Shown: positions 25,315 through 34,283, counted from the first letter of the stretch. The stretch: 64,000 bases of DNA from Arthrobacter sp. Leaf69 (GCF_001422645.1 NZ_LMLR01000001.1:560325-624324); one strand, 5' to 3'. Program-made: numbers and translations. Notes: generated by a model not told the origin, from the letters alone.

Positions 25315-27243
25315 ATGTCTGAAACCACCACCAACACCGCGGTAGCCACTGCATCGCGCAGTGACCTGCGCAACGTCGCGATCGTGGCCCACGTTGACCA
25401 CGGCAAGACCACCTTGGTCGACGCCATGCTCAAGCAGACCAATTCCTTTGCCGAGCACAACCACCTCGAAGACCGGGTCATGGACTCCGGCGACCTCGAG
25501 CGTGAAAAGGGCATCACCATCCTGGCCAAGAACACCACCGTGGCCTACAACGGACCGTCCTCCAAGGGCGAGACCATCACCATCAACGTCATCGACACCC
25601 CCGGCCACGCCGACTTCGGTGGCGAGGTGGAGCGCGGACTTTCCATGGTCGACGGCGTTGTCCTCCTCGTTGACGCCTCTGAGGGCCCGCTGCCCCAGAC
25701 CCGCTTCGTCCTCCGCAAGGCCCTCGCGGCCCACCTGCCGGTGATCCTCCTGGTCAACAAGACCGACCGCCCCGACGCGCGGATCGAAGAGGTTGTCCAC
25801 GAATCCATGGACCTGCTCCTGGGCCTGGCCTCCGATCTCGCCGACGAAGTTCCGGACCTCGACCTGGACAAGATCCTCAACGTCCCCGTCGTCTACGCCG
25901 CCGCCAAGGTCGGCCGCGCCTCCCTCGAGCAGCCCGCAGACGGCTCCGCCCCGGAGAATGAGGACCTGGAGCCGCTCTTCCAGGCCATCATCGAGCACAT
26001 CCCGGCCCCCACCTACAACCCGAACGGCGTCCTCCAGGCGCACGTCACCAACCTGGACGCCTCCCCGTTCCTCGGCCGCCTGGCGCTGCTGCGTATCTAC
26101 AACGGCACCCTCCGCAAGGGCCAGACCGTTGCGTGGGCCCGCGCCAACGGTGAACTGAAGAACGTCAAGATCACCGAACTGCTGGCCACCAAGGCGCTGG
26201 ACCGCGTCCCGACCGATTCCGCCGGCCCCGGCGAGATCGTCGCCGTCGCCGGTATCGAGGAAATCACCATTGGTGAGACCCTGACCGACGCCGAAAACCC
26301 GCAGCCGCTGCCGCTGATCACCGTTGACGATCCGGCCATCTCCATGACCATCGGTATCAACACCTCGCCGCTCGCCGGCAAGGTCAAGGGCGCCAAGGTC
26401 ACGGCCCGCCAGGTCAAGGACCGCCTGGACAAGGAACTGATCGGTAACGTCTCCATCAAGGTGCTCCCCACCGAGCGCCCCGACGCCTGGGAAGTCCAGG
26501 GCCGTGGCGAGCTCGCCCTGGCCATCCTGGTCGAGCAGATGCGGCGCGAAGGCTTCGAACTGACCGTCGGCAAGCCGCAGGTTGTCACCCGGACCGTTGA
26601 CGGCAAGATCCACGAGCCGATGGAACACATGACCATCGACGTGCCGGAAGAGTACCTCGGCGCCGTCACGCAGCTCATGGCCGCCCGCAAGGGCCGCATG
26701 ACCAACATGGCCAACCACGGCACCGGCTGGTGCCGCATGGAGTTCATCGTTCCGGCCCGTGGCCTGATCGGTTTCCGCACCAAGTTCCTCACGGACACCC
26801 GCGGTGCCGGCATCGCAGCCTCGATCTCCGAGGGATACGAGCCGTGGGCCGGCCCGATCGAATACCGCACCAACGGTTCGATGATCGCCGACCGCGCCGG
26901 TGTTGTGACGCCGTTCGCCATGATCAACCTGCAGGAACGCGGCTCCTTCTTCGTGAAGCCGACCTCCGAGGTGTACGAGGGCATGATCGTCGGCGAGAAC
27001 TCCCGCGCCGATGACATGGACGTGAACATCACCAAGGAAAAGAAGCTCACCAACATGCGTGCCGCTTCCTCCGACACCTTCGAGAACCTGACGCCGCCGC
27101 GCGACCTGACCCTCGAAGAGTCGCTCGAATTCGCCCGCGAGGACGAGTGCGTCGAGGTCACGCCGGACTCCATCCGTATCCGCAAGGTCATCCTGGACAC
27201 CAACGAGCGTGCCAAGGCCAACCGCGCCCGCGCGAAGGTCTAG
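25315..27243 (+). CDS. typA: Ribosome-associated GTPase TypA/BipA
   Basis: A 642-residue translational GTPase of the EF-G-like superfamily, implicated in 50S assembly and stress or cold growth. G1 is AHVDHGKTT (about 25-33), G2 includes REKGITI, G3 is DTPGHADFGG, and G4 is NKTD. EF-G-like domains follow, plus the BipA-specific C-terminus (RAASSDTFENLTPPRDLTLEESLEFAREDECVEVTP). Length is normal, with a short insert around SLEQPADGSAPENEDL. The gene is codon-optimised (mostly C/G third positions), as expected for a highly expressed protein. The order typA then fdx matches Rv1165-Rv1177 from memory. Confidence 0.97.
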   Translation: MSETTTNTAVATASRSDLRNVAIVAHVDHGKTTLVDAMLKQTNSFAEHNHLEDRVMDSGDLEREKGITILAKNTTVAYNGPSSKGETITINVIDTPGHADFGGEVERGLSMVDGVVLLVDASEGPLPQTRFVLRKALAAHLPVILLVNKTDRPDARIEEVVHESMDLLLGLASDLADEVPDLDLDKILNVPVVYAAAKVGRASLEQPADGSAPENEDLEPLFQAIIEHIPAPTYNPNGVLQAHVTNLDASPFLGRLALLRIYNGTLRKGQTVAWARANGELKNVKITELLATKALDRVPTDSAGPGEIVAVAGIEEITIGETLTDAENPQPLPLITVDDPAISMTIGINTSPLAGKVKGAKVTARQVKDRLDKELIGNVSIKVLPTERPDAWEVQGRGELALAILVEQMRREGFELTVGKPQVVTRTVDGKIHEPMEHMTIDVPEEYLGAVTQLMAARKGRMTNMANHGTGWCRMEFIVPARGLIGFRTKFLTDTRGAGIAASISEGYEPWAGPIEYRTNGSMIADRAGVVTPFAMINLQERGSFFVKPTSEVYEGMIVGENSRADDMDVNITKEKKLTNMRAASSDTFENLTPPRDLTLEESLEFAREDECVEVTPDSIRIRKVILDTNERAKANRARAKV

Positions 27244-27277
27244 TCTCGGCGTTCCGCGCTGAAGCAACGGATCCTTT

Positions 27278-27655
27278 GTGAAGAGAAGAGCTGCCGGTAC
27301 GGCAGGCGGTATTGCCGCCGCCGTGCCGGCAGCTCTTTTTGCTGCCCTCGCAGGCACGATGCTGCACGGGCAGGACATCTTGGTTGCCGGCGTCGAGGTG
27401 CCGTGGGGCGCCGCCGCCGCGCTGGTGCTGCTGGGCGCCGTCGAGCTGTGGCTCGGTGCCGCGTTCCGGTCCGTGCTCCCGACGGCGGCGTGCGGCGCCC
27501 TCTGTTACGCCCTGGCGGGCTGGTGGTCCACCCTCGGGGAGGGCAAGCGCCTGATTATCGGTGACCTGGCCGGGAACCTCTGGATCTACGGCATCGCGGT
27601 GGTCACGCTGGTGATGCTGGCCTGGTGCGGGCGCTACCGGCCGGCCCGCGCCTAG
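27278..27655 (+). CDS. Small four-helix membrane protein
   Basis: A 125-residue protein starting at GTG, 34 bases after typA. About four hydrophobic helices cover residues 8-27, 42-61, 65-83 and 100-118, with a short polar loop STLGEGKRLIIGD. It resembles small actinobacterial membrane proteins of the DUF6113 sort, but I cannot confirm that. No ribosome site is strong, and coupling to typA is possible. Immediately after it the repeat island begins. The function is unknown. Confidence 0.6.
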   Translation: MKRRAAGTAGGIAAAVPAALFAALAGTMLHGQDILVAGVEVPWGAAAALVLLGAVELWLGAAFRSVLPTAACGALCYALAGWWSTLGEGKRLIIGDLAGNLWIYGIAVVTLVMLAWCGRYRPARA

Positions 27656-27682
27656 CCGCGCCGCACCGCCAACCCCGCCCGC

Positions 27683-27866
27683 GGGACATGCCCATTCTTC
27701 GCCCTCCGCCCGGCGGGACATGCCCAGTTCTTGAGGCCACGGGTGGACATATCGGCCCTATGTCCATCCGCTTCGGTCTCCGCTGGACATGCCCAGCCGT
27801 CTCGCCACCGCCGCCCCGGGACATGCCCAGTTTCCGCGTCACGCCGGGGGCCAGGTCCATTGGTGG
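27683..27866 (+). repeat. 5' array of GGACATGCCC elements
   Basis: The 339-base gap 27656-27994 carries no gene. It holds four perfect GGACATGCCC decamers (27684, 27716, 27785, 27819), all in the same orientation. An inverted repeat TGGACAT-N9-ATGTCCA lies at 27744-27766, and a degenerate GTCCATTGGT at 27855-27864. A separate 12-bp palindrome, GGAACATGTTCC, lies at 27893-27904. The same decamer and the same inverted-repeat geometry recur after the AbiEi/DUF559 gene, so the two arrays bracket it. Confidence 0.85.
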
Positions 27867-27994
27867 GCGTGTACCGGTGCTCGCCAGAGCTCGGAACATG
27901 TTCCACCGCGGCAGAGCACGCCGGGCATGCGTTTTTGCACATAGCGAGGCCCCGGCCCTGTTCCGGTCGTTGGCCCCGGCGTCACGATGTCCGC

Positions 27995-28804
27995 ATGGTC
28001 AATATCAACTCAGTGCTTTCAACCTACGACGGCGTCGCCCGCGCCAAACACCTTGCTGCCGCCGGCGTCTCAGACTTCCAACTCAAATCCGCGCTGGCTC
28101 GCGGTGCAGTCTCCCGCGTGGCACGCGGCGTTTACGCAGTGCCCGACGCCGACCCCGGGCTCATCGCGATCCGCTCGCTGCCGGCGGAACCTGCCTGCGC
28201 CACAGCGGCGCAGTTCCAAGGTCTCTGGGTGCTCGAGCCGCCCCCGCAACCTCATATTGCGGTTACCCACAGCCGGCGCTATCCGGGATTCGTTTGCCAT
28301 CGTTCCGCGGCGCCGCCGACCCTTCTGGACACCGTGGTGCAAAGCCTGCGATGCCTTCCCGACCTCGATGGCCTCGTCATTGCCGAATCCGCAGTGGTGC
28401 TGAAAGGCATGCCGCTCGCGGCTCTGCGTCAGAGGCTGGCAGGCCGCAATGATGCGAGGGAGCGCCGGATGGTGGACAGCATAGTCACGCAATCGCAGTC
28501 CATTATTGAGTGCATAGCCCGGTACTGGCTGCGGAGGGCTGGGTTCCATGTGGAATCCCAGGTCAACATCCCCGGGATGGGCCATCTTGATCTCATGGTC
28601 GACGGCCGGCTGGGCATTGAGACCGACGGGGCGAGCTTCCATATGGACCGGACAAGCTTCGAGGAGGACCGGCGTCGGTGGAACGTCACAACCCGGCTCG
28701 GCATCCCGACGCTGGTGGTCAGCTACGCGCTACTCCTGAACCGGCCCGAAGAGTTCATCGCCATGGTCCGCGACGCACTGAACAGCCTTCCCGCCGCTGC
28801 CTAG
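27995..28804 (+). CDS. AbiEi-like winged-helix / DUF559 nuclease-like protein
   Basis: A 269-residue protein. The N-terminal part (VARAKHLAAAGVSDFQLKSA, then a RGVYAVP wing) looks like the AbiEi-type antitoxin winged helix. The C-terminal part (about 165-265) looks like DUF559, a Vsr/restriction-endonuclease-fold domain: SIIECIARYWLRRAGFHVESQ, GHLDLMVDGRLGIETDG (likely catalytic Asp/Glu) and RWNVTTRLGIPTLVVSYA. No toxin partner is adjacent. No ribosome site precedes the ATG; a CACGAT box lies 6 bases upstream, so it may be leaderless. It is flanked on both sides by GGACATGCCC arrays, one element starting 5 bases after its stop. The domain calls are by eye. Confidence 0.75.
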   Translation: MVNINSVLSTYDGVARAKHLAAAGVSDFQLKSALARGAVSRVARGVYAVPDADPGLIAIRSLPAEPACATAAQFQGLWVLEPPPQPHIAVTHSRRYPGFVCHRSAAPPTLLDTVVQSLRCLPDLDGLVIAESAVVLKGMPLAALRQRLAGRNDARERRMVDSIVTQSQSIIECIARYWLRRAGFHVESQVNIPGMGHLDLMVDGRLGIETDGASFHMDRTSFEEDRRRWNVTTRLGIPTLVVSYALLLNRPEEFIAMVRDALNSLPAAA

Positions 28805-28868
28805 CATTGGACATGCCCTCCGGGATTGAAGGTTTGTCGAGGGCGATGTCCAGTCTTCCCCGCCCCTG

Positions 28869-29067
28869 CTGGACATGCCCACCCGTCCGCCGTCGCGAAC
28901 ACTGGACATGCCCACCCGTCCCGCCGTCGCGAACACTGGACATGCCCACCCGTCCGCCGTCGCGAACACTGGACATGCCCACCCGTCCGCCGTCGCGAAC
29001 GCTGGACATGCCCACCCGTCCGCCGTCGCGAACGCTGGACATGCCCACCCGTCCGCCGTCGCGAACA
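28869..29067 (+). repeat. 33-bp tandem repeat, six copies
   Basis: Units start at 28869, 28902, 28936, 28969, 29002 and 29035. Each is 33 bp except the second, which has one extra c (34 bp). Each begins with ctggacatgccc and ends cgccgtcgcgaac plus a or g. A decayed seventh unit begins at 29068. Units are almost identical, with no unique spacers. Confidence 0.95.
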
Positions 29068-29097
29068 CTGGGCAAGTCCCGCGCTTTGCGCAGCAAA

Positions 29098-29120
29098 TGG
29101 ACATGAAGCCAATATGTCCA
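29098..29120. repeat. Inverted repeat TGGACAT-N9-ATGTCCA (copy 2)
   Basis: Arms of 7 bp with a 9-bp centre GAAGCCAAT. Copy 3 at 29240-29262 has the same centre, while copy 1 at 27744-27766 has a different centre of equal length. It could be a dimer binding site or a REP-like hairpin. Confidence 0.85.
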
Positions 29121-29239
29121 TTGGTCAAGGTAGGGGAGGGCATGCCCCATTGAGGGGGCGGGACGGACTGCTCAGGGGACGGCATGTCCATTGTTCGCCG
29201 TCGCGACCGCTGGGCATGTCCCGTGGTTGCGGCGGCGGA

Positions 29240-29262
29240 TGGACATGAAGCCAATATGTCCA
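29240..29262. repeat. Inverted repeat TGGACAT-N9-ATGTCCA (copy 3)
   Basis: Identical in arms and centre to the copy at 29098. The identity continues into the flanks (ATTGGTCA, then aggggagggcatg), so a block of about 50 bp was duplicated. Confidence 0.85.
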
Positions 29263-29272
29263 TTGGTCACGC

Positions 29273-29539
29273 TCAGGGGAGGGCATGTCCGCCGCCGGGC
29301 TGCGCCCGCGGGGCCCGGCGCGGCGGGGGCGGCGGCACAGCCTTGGCGGCCACCACCAGCGCCAGGGGAATGACCACCTCGGACGTCCTGGTCCGCACGG
29401 TGCACGCACTGTCGGTGCGGGCCGCCAGCTCGCCGAGTGCGTCGGTCAGCCCGCCCTCGATTCGGTACCGGACCACCACCCGGGTCCCGAGGTCGGCGGC
29501 AGCCAGGAACGCTTGGGGCGGCGGCATCGAGGAACTCAC
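29273..29539 (-). CDS. Stand-alone SH3-like domain protein, probably truncated by the repeat array
   Basis: An 88-residue product starting at GTG 29539. The LGTRVVVRYRIEGG, ALGELAARTDSACTVRT and VVIPLALVVAAKAVPPPPP segments resemble the N-terminal SH3-like domain that precedes the GNAT domain in actinobacterial Rv0428c-type acetyltransferases (recognised from memory). No GNAT domain follows. The last codons (GGGHALP) and the stop are supplied by the repeat decamer at 29281-29290. A TAGTAT box 6 bases before the GTG suggests it is still transcribed, leaderless. It could be a genuine small protein or a decayed acetyltransferase. Confidence 0.55.
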   Translation of the reverse strand: MSSSMPPPQAFLAAADLGTRVVVRYRIEGGLTDALGELAARTDSACTVRTRTSEVVIPLALVVAAKAVPPPPPRRAPRAQPGGGHALP

Positions 29540-29545
29540 CCGTTC

Positions 29546-29551
29546 ATACTA
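29546..29551 (-). promoter_or_regulatory. Leaderless -10 box of the SH3-like gene
   Basis: On the minus strand TAGTAT ends exactly 6 bases before the GTG at 29539. It diverges from the ferredoxin promoter region. Confidence 0.5.
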
Positions 29552-29704
29552 GGCGGGCCGGATTCAATAGTGCGGACCCGTGTGACGCCCGGCTAGGTTC
29601 GCGGGAACCGGCTGGGAGATAATAGGCTCAGAAGTCAGCAGCCGGCGCTCAGGCCGGGAGCAGTTTCCGGCCGTCGCCGGAACCAACGTGGAGAGGCCAG
29701 GGAC

Positions 29705-30031
29705 GTGACGTACGTAATCGCGCAGCCGTGTGTAGATGTCAAGGACAAGGCATGTATTGAAGAGTGCCCCGTCGATTGCATCTATGAGGGTGAGCGTTCC
29801 CTGTACATCCACCCGGACGAGTGCGTGGACTGCGGTGCCTGTGAGCCGGTCTGCCCCGTCGAAGCCATCTACTACGAGGATGACACCCCCGAGGAGTGGG
29901 CTGACTACTACAAGGCCAACGTCGAATTCTTCGATGTCCTGGGCTCCCCGGGCGGGGCGGCGAAGGTGGGCAACACCCACACGGACCACCCGATGATCGC
30001 GGCCCTCCCGCCGCAGAACCAAGAGAGCTAA
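29705..30031 (+). CDS. fdxA: 7Fe ferredoxin (FdxA/FdxC type)
   Basis: A 108-residue ferredoxin carrying one [3Fe-4S] and one [4Fe-4S] cluster. Cluster cysteines are C9, C17, C21 and C25, followed by C40, C43, C46 and C50 (CVDCGACEPVC). The spacing C9-X7-C17 is typical of the 7Fe type. It starts at GTG with GGAGAGG upstream. It is a soluble electron carrier, and its partners are not shown by the sequence. The gene lies 12 bases before dapC, the same pairing as Rv1177-Rv1178 (from memory). GATAAT at 29618-29623 is a possible -10, giving a leader of about 75 bases. Confidence 0.96.
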   Translation: MTYVIAQPCVDVKDKACIEECPVDCIYEGERSLYIHPDECVDCGACEPVCPVEAIYYEDDTPEEWADYYKANVEFFDVLGSPGGAAKVGNTHTDHPMIAALPPQNQES

Positions 30032-30043
30032 GGCGGGTCGCCC

Positions 30044-31192
30044 GTGACATCTGCGCTGCGCAGCTTCGGCCTCAGCCTGCCCGATTACCCGTGGGAAGCC
30101 CTGGCGCCGTACCTCGCCAGGGCGGCCGAACACCCCGGGGGAGTAGCAAACCTGTCCATCGGAACGCCGGTGGACGGCACCCCCGAAGTGGTGCAGGCGG
30201 CCCTGCGCGCAGCAGCCAATGCCCCCGGGTACCCCACAGTCCACGGCACGGCCGGGCTGCGGGAGGCCATCGCGGCGTGGTTTGAGCGCCGCCGCGGCGT
30301 TCCCGGGCTGGATCCGCAGGACATCATGCCCACGGTGGGCTCCAAGGAACTGGTGGCCTGGCTCCCGTTCCTGCTGGGCCTCAAAGCCGGCGACGTCGTT
30401 GTCCGCCCCACGGTCGCATACCCCACCTACGACATCGGCGCCACGTTCGCCGGTGCGGAACACATCGCCGCTGACGACCTCGACGAGCTCGACGCCGCCA
30501 CCCGCGCCCGGGTGCGCCTGGTCTGGGTCAACTCGCCGGCCAACCCGACCGGCAGCGTCCGCGACGCCGAATCCCTTCGCAGGATCGTCCGGCAGGCCCG
30601 GGAACTCGGTGCCGTAGTGGCCTCGGACGAGTGCTACGCCGAACTGGGCTGGGGCGAATGGGACGTCCAGCGTGACGGCAGTCCGGTGCCCAGCATCCTG
30701 GACCCCCTGGTTGCCGAGGGCTCCCATGAGGGCCTCCTGGCTGTGTACTCGCTGAGCAAGCAGTCCAATCTGGCCGGCTACCGCGCCGCCTTCGTGGCCG
30801 GCGACCCGGCCATCATGGCGAACCTCGTCAACAGCCGCAAACATGCGGGCATGATTGTCCCCTACCCGGTCCAGGAAGCGATGCGGGTTGCCCTCGGCGA
30901 CGACGCCCACGTCCAGGCGCAGAAGGACCTCTACCGCGGCCGCCGGGAACGGATTGTGCCGGCGCTGGAGCGTTTTGGCCTGACCATCCACGAATCCCGG
31001 GCCGGACTCTACCTCTGGGCCACTGCGGGTGAAGCCACCTGGGACACGGTGGGCCGGCTCGCGGACCGCGGGATCGTCGTCGGTCCGGGGGTGTTCTACG
31101 GCGACGCCGGCAATGGATTCATCCGGGTCGCGCTGACGGCCAGTGACGAGCGGATAGACGCCGCCGCCGCCCGCCTGGCCACAGGGCCGTAA
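30044..31192 (+). CDS. dapC: Succinyldiaminopimelate transaminase
   Basis: A 382-residue class I/II PLP aminotransferase of the actinobacterial DapC family. It converts N-succinyl-2-amino-6-ketopimelate to N-succinyl-LL-diaminopimelate in lysine and peptidoglycan synthesis. Visible are LSIGTPVDGTPEVVQAAL, the NSPANPTGSV cofactor motif, SDECYAEL, and the Schiff-base lysine K239 in SLSKQSNLAGYR. The start is GTG, 12 bases after fdxA, so the two are co-transcribed. The pathway neighbours dapD and dapE are 4 kb downstream, which supports the call over a generic aminotransferase. Confidence 0.9.
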   Translation: MTSALRSFGLSLPDYPWEALAPYLARAAEHPGGVANLSIGTPVDGTPEVVQAALRAAANAPGYPTVHGTAGLREAIAAWFERRRGVPGLDPQDIMPTVGSKELVAWLPFLLGLKAGDVVVRPTVAYPTYDIGATFAGAEHIAADDLDELDAATRARVRLVWVNSPANPTGSVRDAESLRRIVRQARELGAVVASDECYAELGWGEWDVQRDGSPVPSILDPLVAEGSHEGLLAVYSLSKQSNLAGYRAAFVAGDPAIMANLVNSRKHAGMIVPYPVQEAMRVALGDDAHVQAQKDLYRGRRERIVPALERFGLTIHESRAGLYLWATAGEATWDTVGRLADRGIVVGPGVFYGDAGNGFIRVALTASDERIDAAAARLATGP

Positions 31193-31419
31193 CAATGCTG
31201 TGACGCGTGCCACAACGGGCGCGGTTTGGGTGGTTCCGGAGCGCCTCGGATTAGTACCACCCGGAATCTGACGGTAGTTTTTAACTGACTATCAATGGTG
31301 GCTTTCCACAAGAAGGCAGCGCGGCCGTTGGAATCCGTATCTAAACAGGTTCCGTGGGCGGCTTCACCAGAAGTTGGACCAGCTTTCTACAGAGGCCCCG
31401 ACGCCTCAGAGGAGACTCC
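31193..31419 (+). promoter_or_regulatory. Upstream region of gltA
   Basis: A 227-base gap, lower in GC in its middle (31240-31310). It holds no gene: an in-frame extension of gltA to 31354 lacks family sequence. It is presumably the gltA promoter and leader. I could not fix a convincing -35/-10 pair. Confidence 0.3.
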
Positions 31420-32703
<1,284 letters not shown>

Positions 32704-32732
32704 CCCGGTAGTCCGCAAAAGACCCCAGCACT

Positions 32733-32778
32733 ACGACGCCGGCCGCTCACCTTTCCAAGGGTGCGCGGCCGGCGTCGT
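32733..32778 (+). terminator. Hairpin terminator of gltA
   Basis: A perfect 14-bp outer stem (32733-32746 with 32765-32778) plus an inner CACC/GGTG pairing. It lacks a T run, and probably acts as a U-less actinobacterial terminator. Confidence 0.75.
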
Positions 32779-32889
32779 TGTGTCCGGGACCGTTTCAGGA
32801 CGGACGATTGTGACTATCTCCGCAGGTGGGAGCCCTGCCAGCCGGTGTGGCCCCACGTCGTTCGGGCACATCCGTGCTAAAAAAGACTA

Positions 32890-33528
32890 ATGCCCAAATT
32901 TGTCGACGCCGCATTGCGGCGCCAGGAAGTGGTCGAAGCGGTCTTCCGGATCGTCGCAGCGGACGGACTCGAAAGGGCTTCGCTCCGCGAGGTCGCGGAC
33001 GAGGCGGAACTGGCCGTTGGATCGGTCCGCCACTACTTCGCCAGCAGCGACGAACTCCTGGCCCATTCCTTCGGGGTGGTCGTGGACCGGATCGTGGACC
33101 GGCTGGCAGCAGCGGATGACCGCCTTGCGGAGGCGCAGCCCGGCACCCCGGAACACCGCCAAGGCGTATTAACCCTGCTGGGCGAGTTTCTTCCCCTGGA
33201 CGAGGAACGCGCGGTGGACGCCTGCGTCTGGATGGCGTTCAAGAATGCCGCAAGGACCAAGCCGTTCCTGGCCGCGGAAGCCGACCGGAGCCACCGCGCC
33301 GTAGCCGCAATCGTCGGGCGGCTGGTGATGGAGCTGTCGTCAGCCCGCGGCACCGACGTGACCATGGACCAGCAGCGGCTGGTCACCGAGGCCGAGCGCC
33401 TGCTGGCCACCCTGGACGGGCTCACCATGCACGCCCTGCTGCAGCCCGAATGGATGACCGCGCAGATGTGCAACGATGTGTTGGAGTCCCATCTCGCGGG
33501 CCTGGGCAGCTACGCTGGCAGCCATTAA
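32890..33528 (+). CDS. TetR-family transcriptional regulator
   Basis: A 212-residue repressor-type protein. The N-terminal helix-turn-helix spans about residues 10-55 (VVEAVFRIVAADGLERASL, then REVADEAELAVGSVRHYF). The C-terminal ligand domain resembles the BetI-like TetR_C_6 group (DEERAVDACVWMAFKNAARTKP). The ATG lacks a ribosome site, and an A-rich TAAAAA box lies 6 bases upstream, so translation may be leaderless. Neighbours give no obvious target: the next gene in the same direction is the unknown 33587 gene, which could be its regulon. The ligand is unknown. Confidence 0.88.
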   Translation: MPKFVDAALRRQEVVEAVFRIVAADGLERASLREVADEAELAVGSVRHYFASSDELLAHSFGVVVDRIVDRLAAADDRLAEAQPGTPEHRQGVLTLLGEFLPLDEERAVDACVWMAFKNAARTKPFLAAEADRSHRAVAAIVGRLVMELSSARGTDVTMDQQRLVTEAERLLATLDGLTMHALLQPEWMTAQMCNDVLESHLAGLGSYAGSH

Positions 33529-33586
33529 CGTGCGTTAACTTCAGGAATAGACTGGGAACGTACGTCTTGCCAAGGGAGGCAATTGG

Positions 33587-34198
33587 ATGCACCACACAGG
33601 CGGGCCGGGCTGGCGGATCACCATGGACACTTCGGGTCCCATGCTCATTGCACTGTACGTTCGTGACGCTGCCGGACTGGACAGCGCTGGGCACCCGGCA
33701 CTCTGCCAGGCGGCACCGAAGATCCGGCCTGCGGACCACACGCACCTCGTTGCCGAGGTAGGCGGACTCGGTGCCCTCAAAACCGAATGGGAAGCCTGGT
33801 GGGAGCAGCTCCTGAAGGCGCATCCCGAGATGTCCCCGGAACTGGGTCCGCCCGGCTTCCGCAGCTTCAGCAATTCCCCCGCGCTCCGGCGCGTGCTGCA
33901 GGCGCATTTTGGGGCTGCCCTGTCGTGGGCCCGGGAGCGCCGCGGCGAGTACCTGTCCCTGGAAGCCGAACGCGAAGCCGCGGGCGGCGTTCAACTGCTG
34001 CAGGACATGGTGGATGACCGGCTGCTTGAGGTGGGCCGGGCCGCCAATGACTTCACGTTGACCATCATCGAACTGCCCCTTGCCGAGCCGAGGGCCTGGT
34101 ACCTGGAGCCCGACAAAATCATCATGAGCTCCGACCTGATGTCCCAGCCGGAGTTGTTCCGCAGCTATGTGCAGCCCGTGGTGGACCTGCTGGTCTGA
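33587..34198 (+). CDS. Conserved-looking protein of unknown function
   Basis: A 203-residue soluble protein I do not recognise. It starts at ATG with GGGAGG seven bases upstream, and has its own candidate -10 (TAGACT, 33548-33553). It has no signal peptide or membrane helix. It contains a Trp-rich segment (KTEWEAWWEQLL), a helical middle, and a beta-like C-terminus ending FRSYVQPVVDLLV. It lies 58 bases after the TetR gene in the same direction. I assign no function. Confidence 0.75.
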   Translation: MHHTGGPGWRITMDTSGPMLIALYVRDAAGLDSAGHPALCQAAPKIRPADHTHLVAEVGGLGALKTEWEAWWEQLLKAHPEMSPELGPPGFRSFSNSPALRRVLQAHFGAALSWARERRGEYLSLEAEREAAGGVQLLQDMVDDRLLEVGRAANDFTLTIIELPLAEPRAWYLEPDKIIMSSDLMSQPELFRSYVQPVVDLLV

Positions 34199-34283
34199 GT
34201 CCGGCCGCGGGCGCTGAGTCCGGCGCAGGCGCCCCTCGGAGCACTTCAGGCTCCTGTGTCCCGCCGGGGGCAGGGAAAAGCGT

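Larger units (their letters stand above)
28809..29290 (+). repeat. 3' array of GGACATGCCC elements
   Basis: The 468-base gap 28805-29272 holds no credible gene; its open frames are created by the repeats. It contains one decamer at 28809, a degenerate copy at 28841-28853, and six copies in the 33-bp tandem array. Two identical inverted repeats lie at 29098-29120 and 29240-29262. A perfect palindrome GGGCATGCCC lies at 29138-29147, and reversed decamers at 29212 and 29281, with a 9-base match at 29181. Orientation flips from forward to reverse at the first inverted repeat. Segments 29097-29148 and 29239-29290 are near-duplicates. Confidence 0.88.

Noticed and set aside
25126..27378. 750-codon open frame antisense to typA
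   Set aside because: typA is unambiguous on the other strand; the antisense frame is the usual by-product of C/G third positions in high-GC genes and encodes no recognisable domain.
28869..29067. CRISPR array
   Set aside because: The units are directly adjacent with no unique spacers and no cas genes are nearby.
28730..29263. Several overlapping frames on both strands in the repeat island
   Set aside because: The 33-bp unit keeps all frames open; the products are repeats of the DNA element and have no domain or ribosome site.
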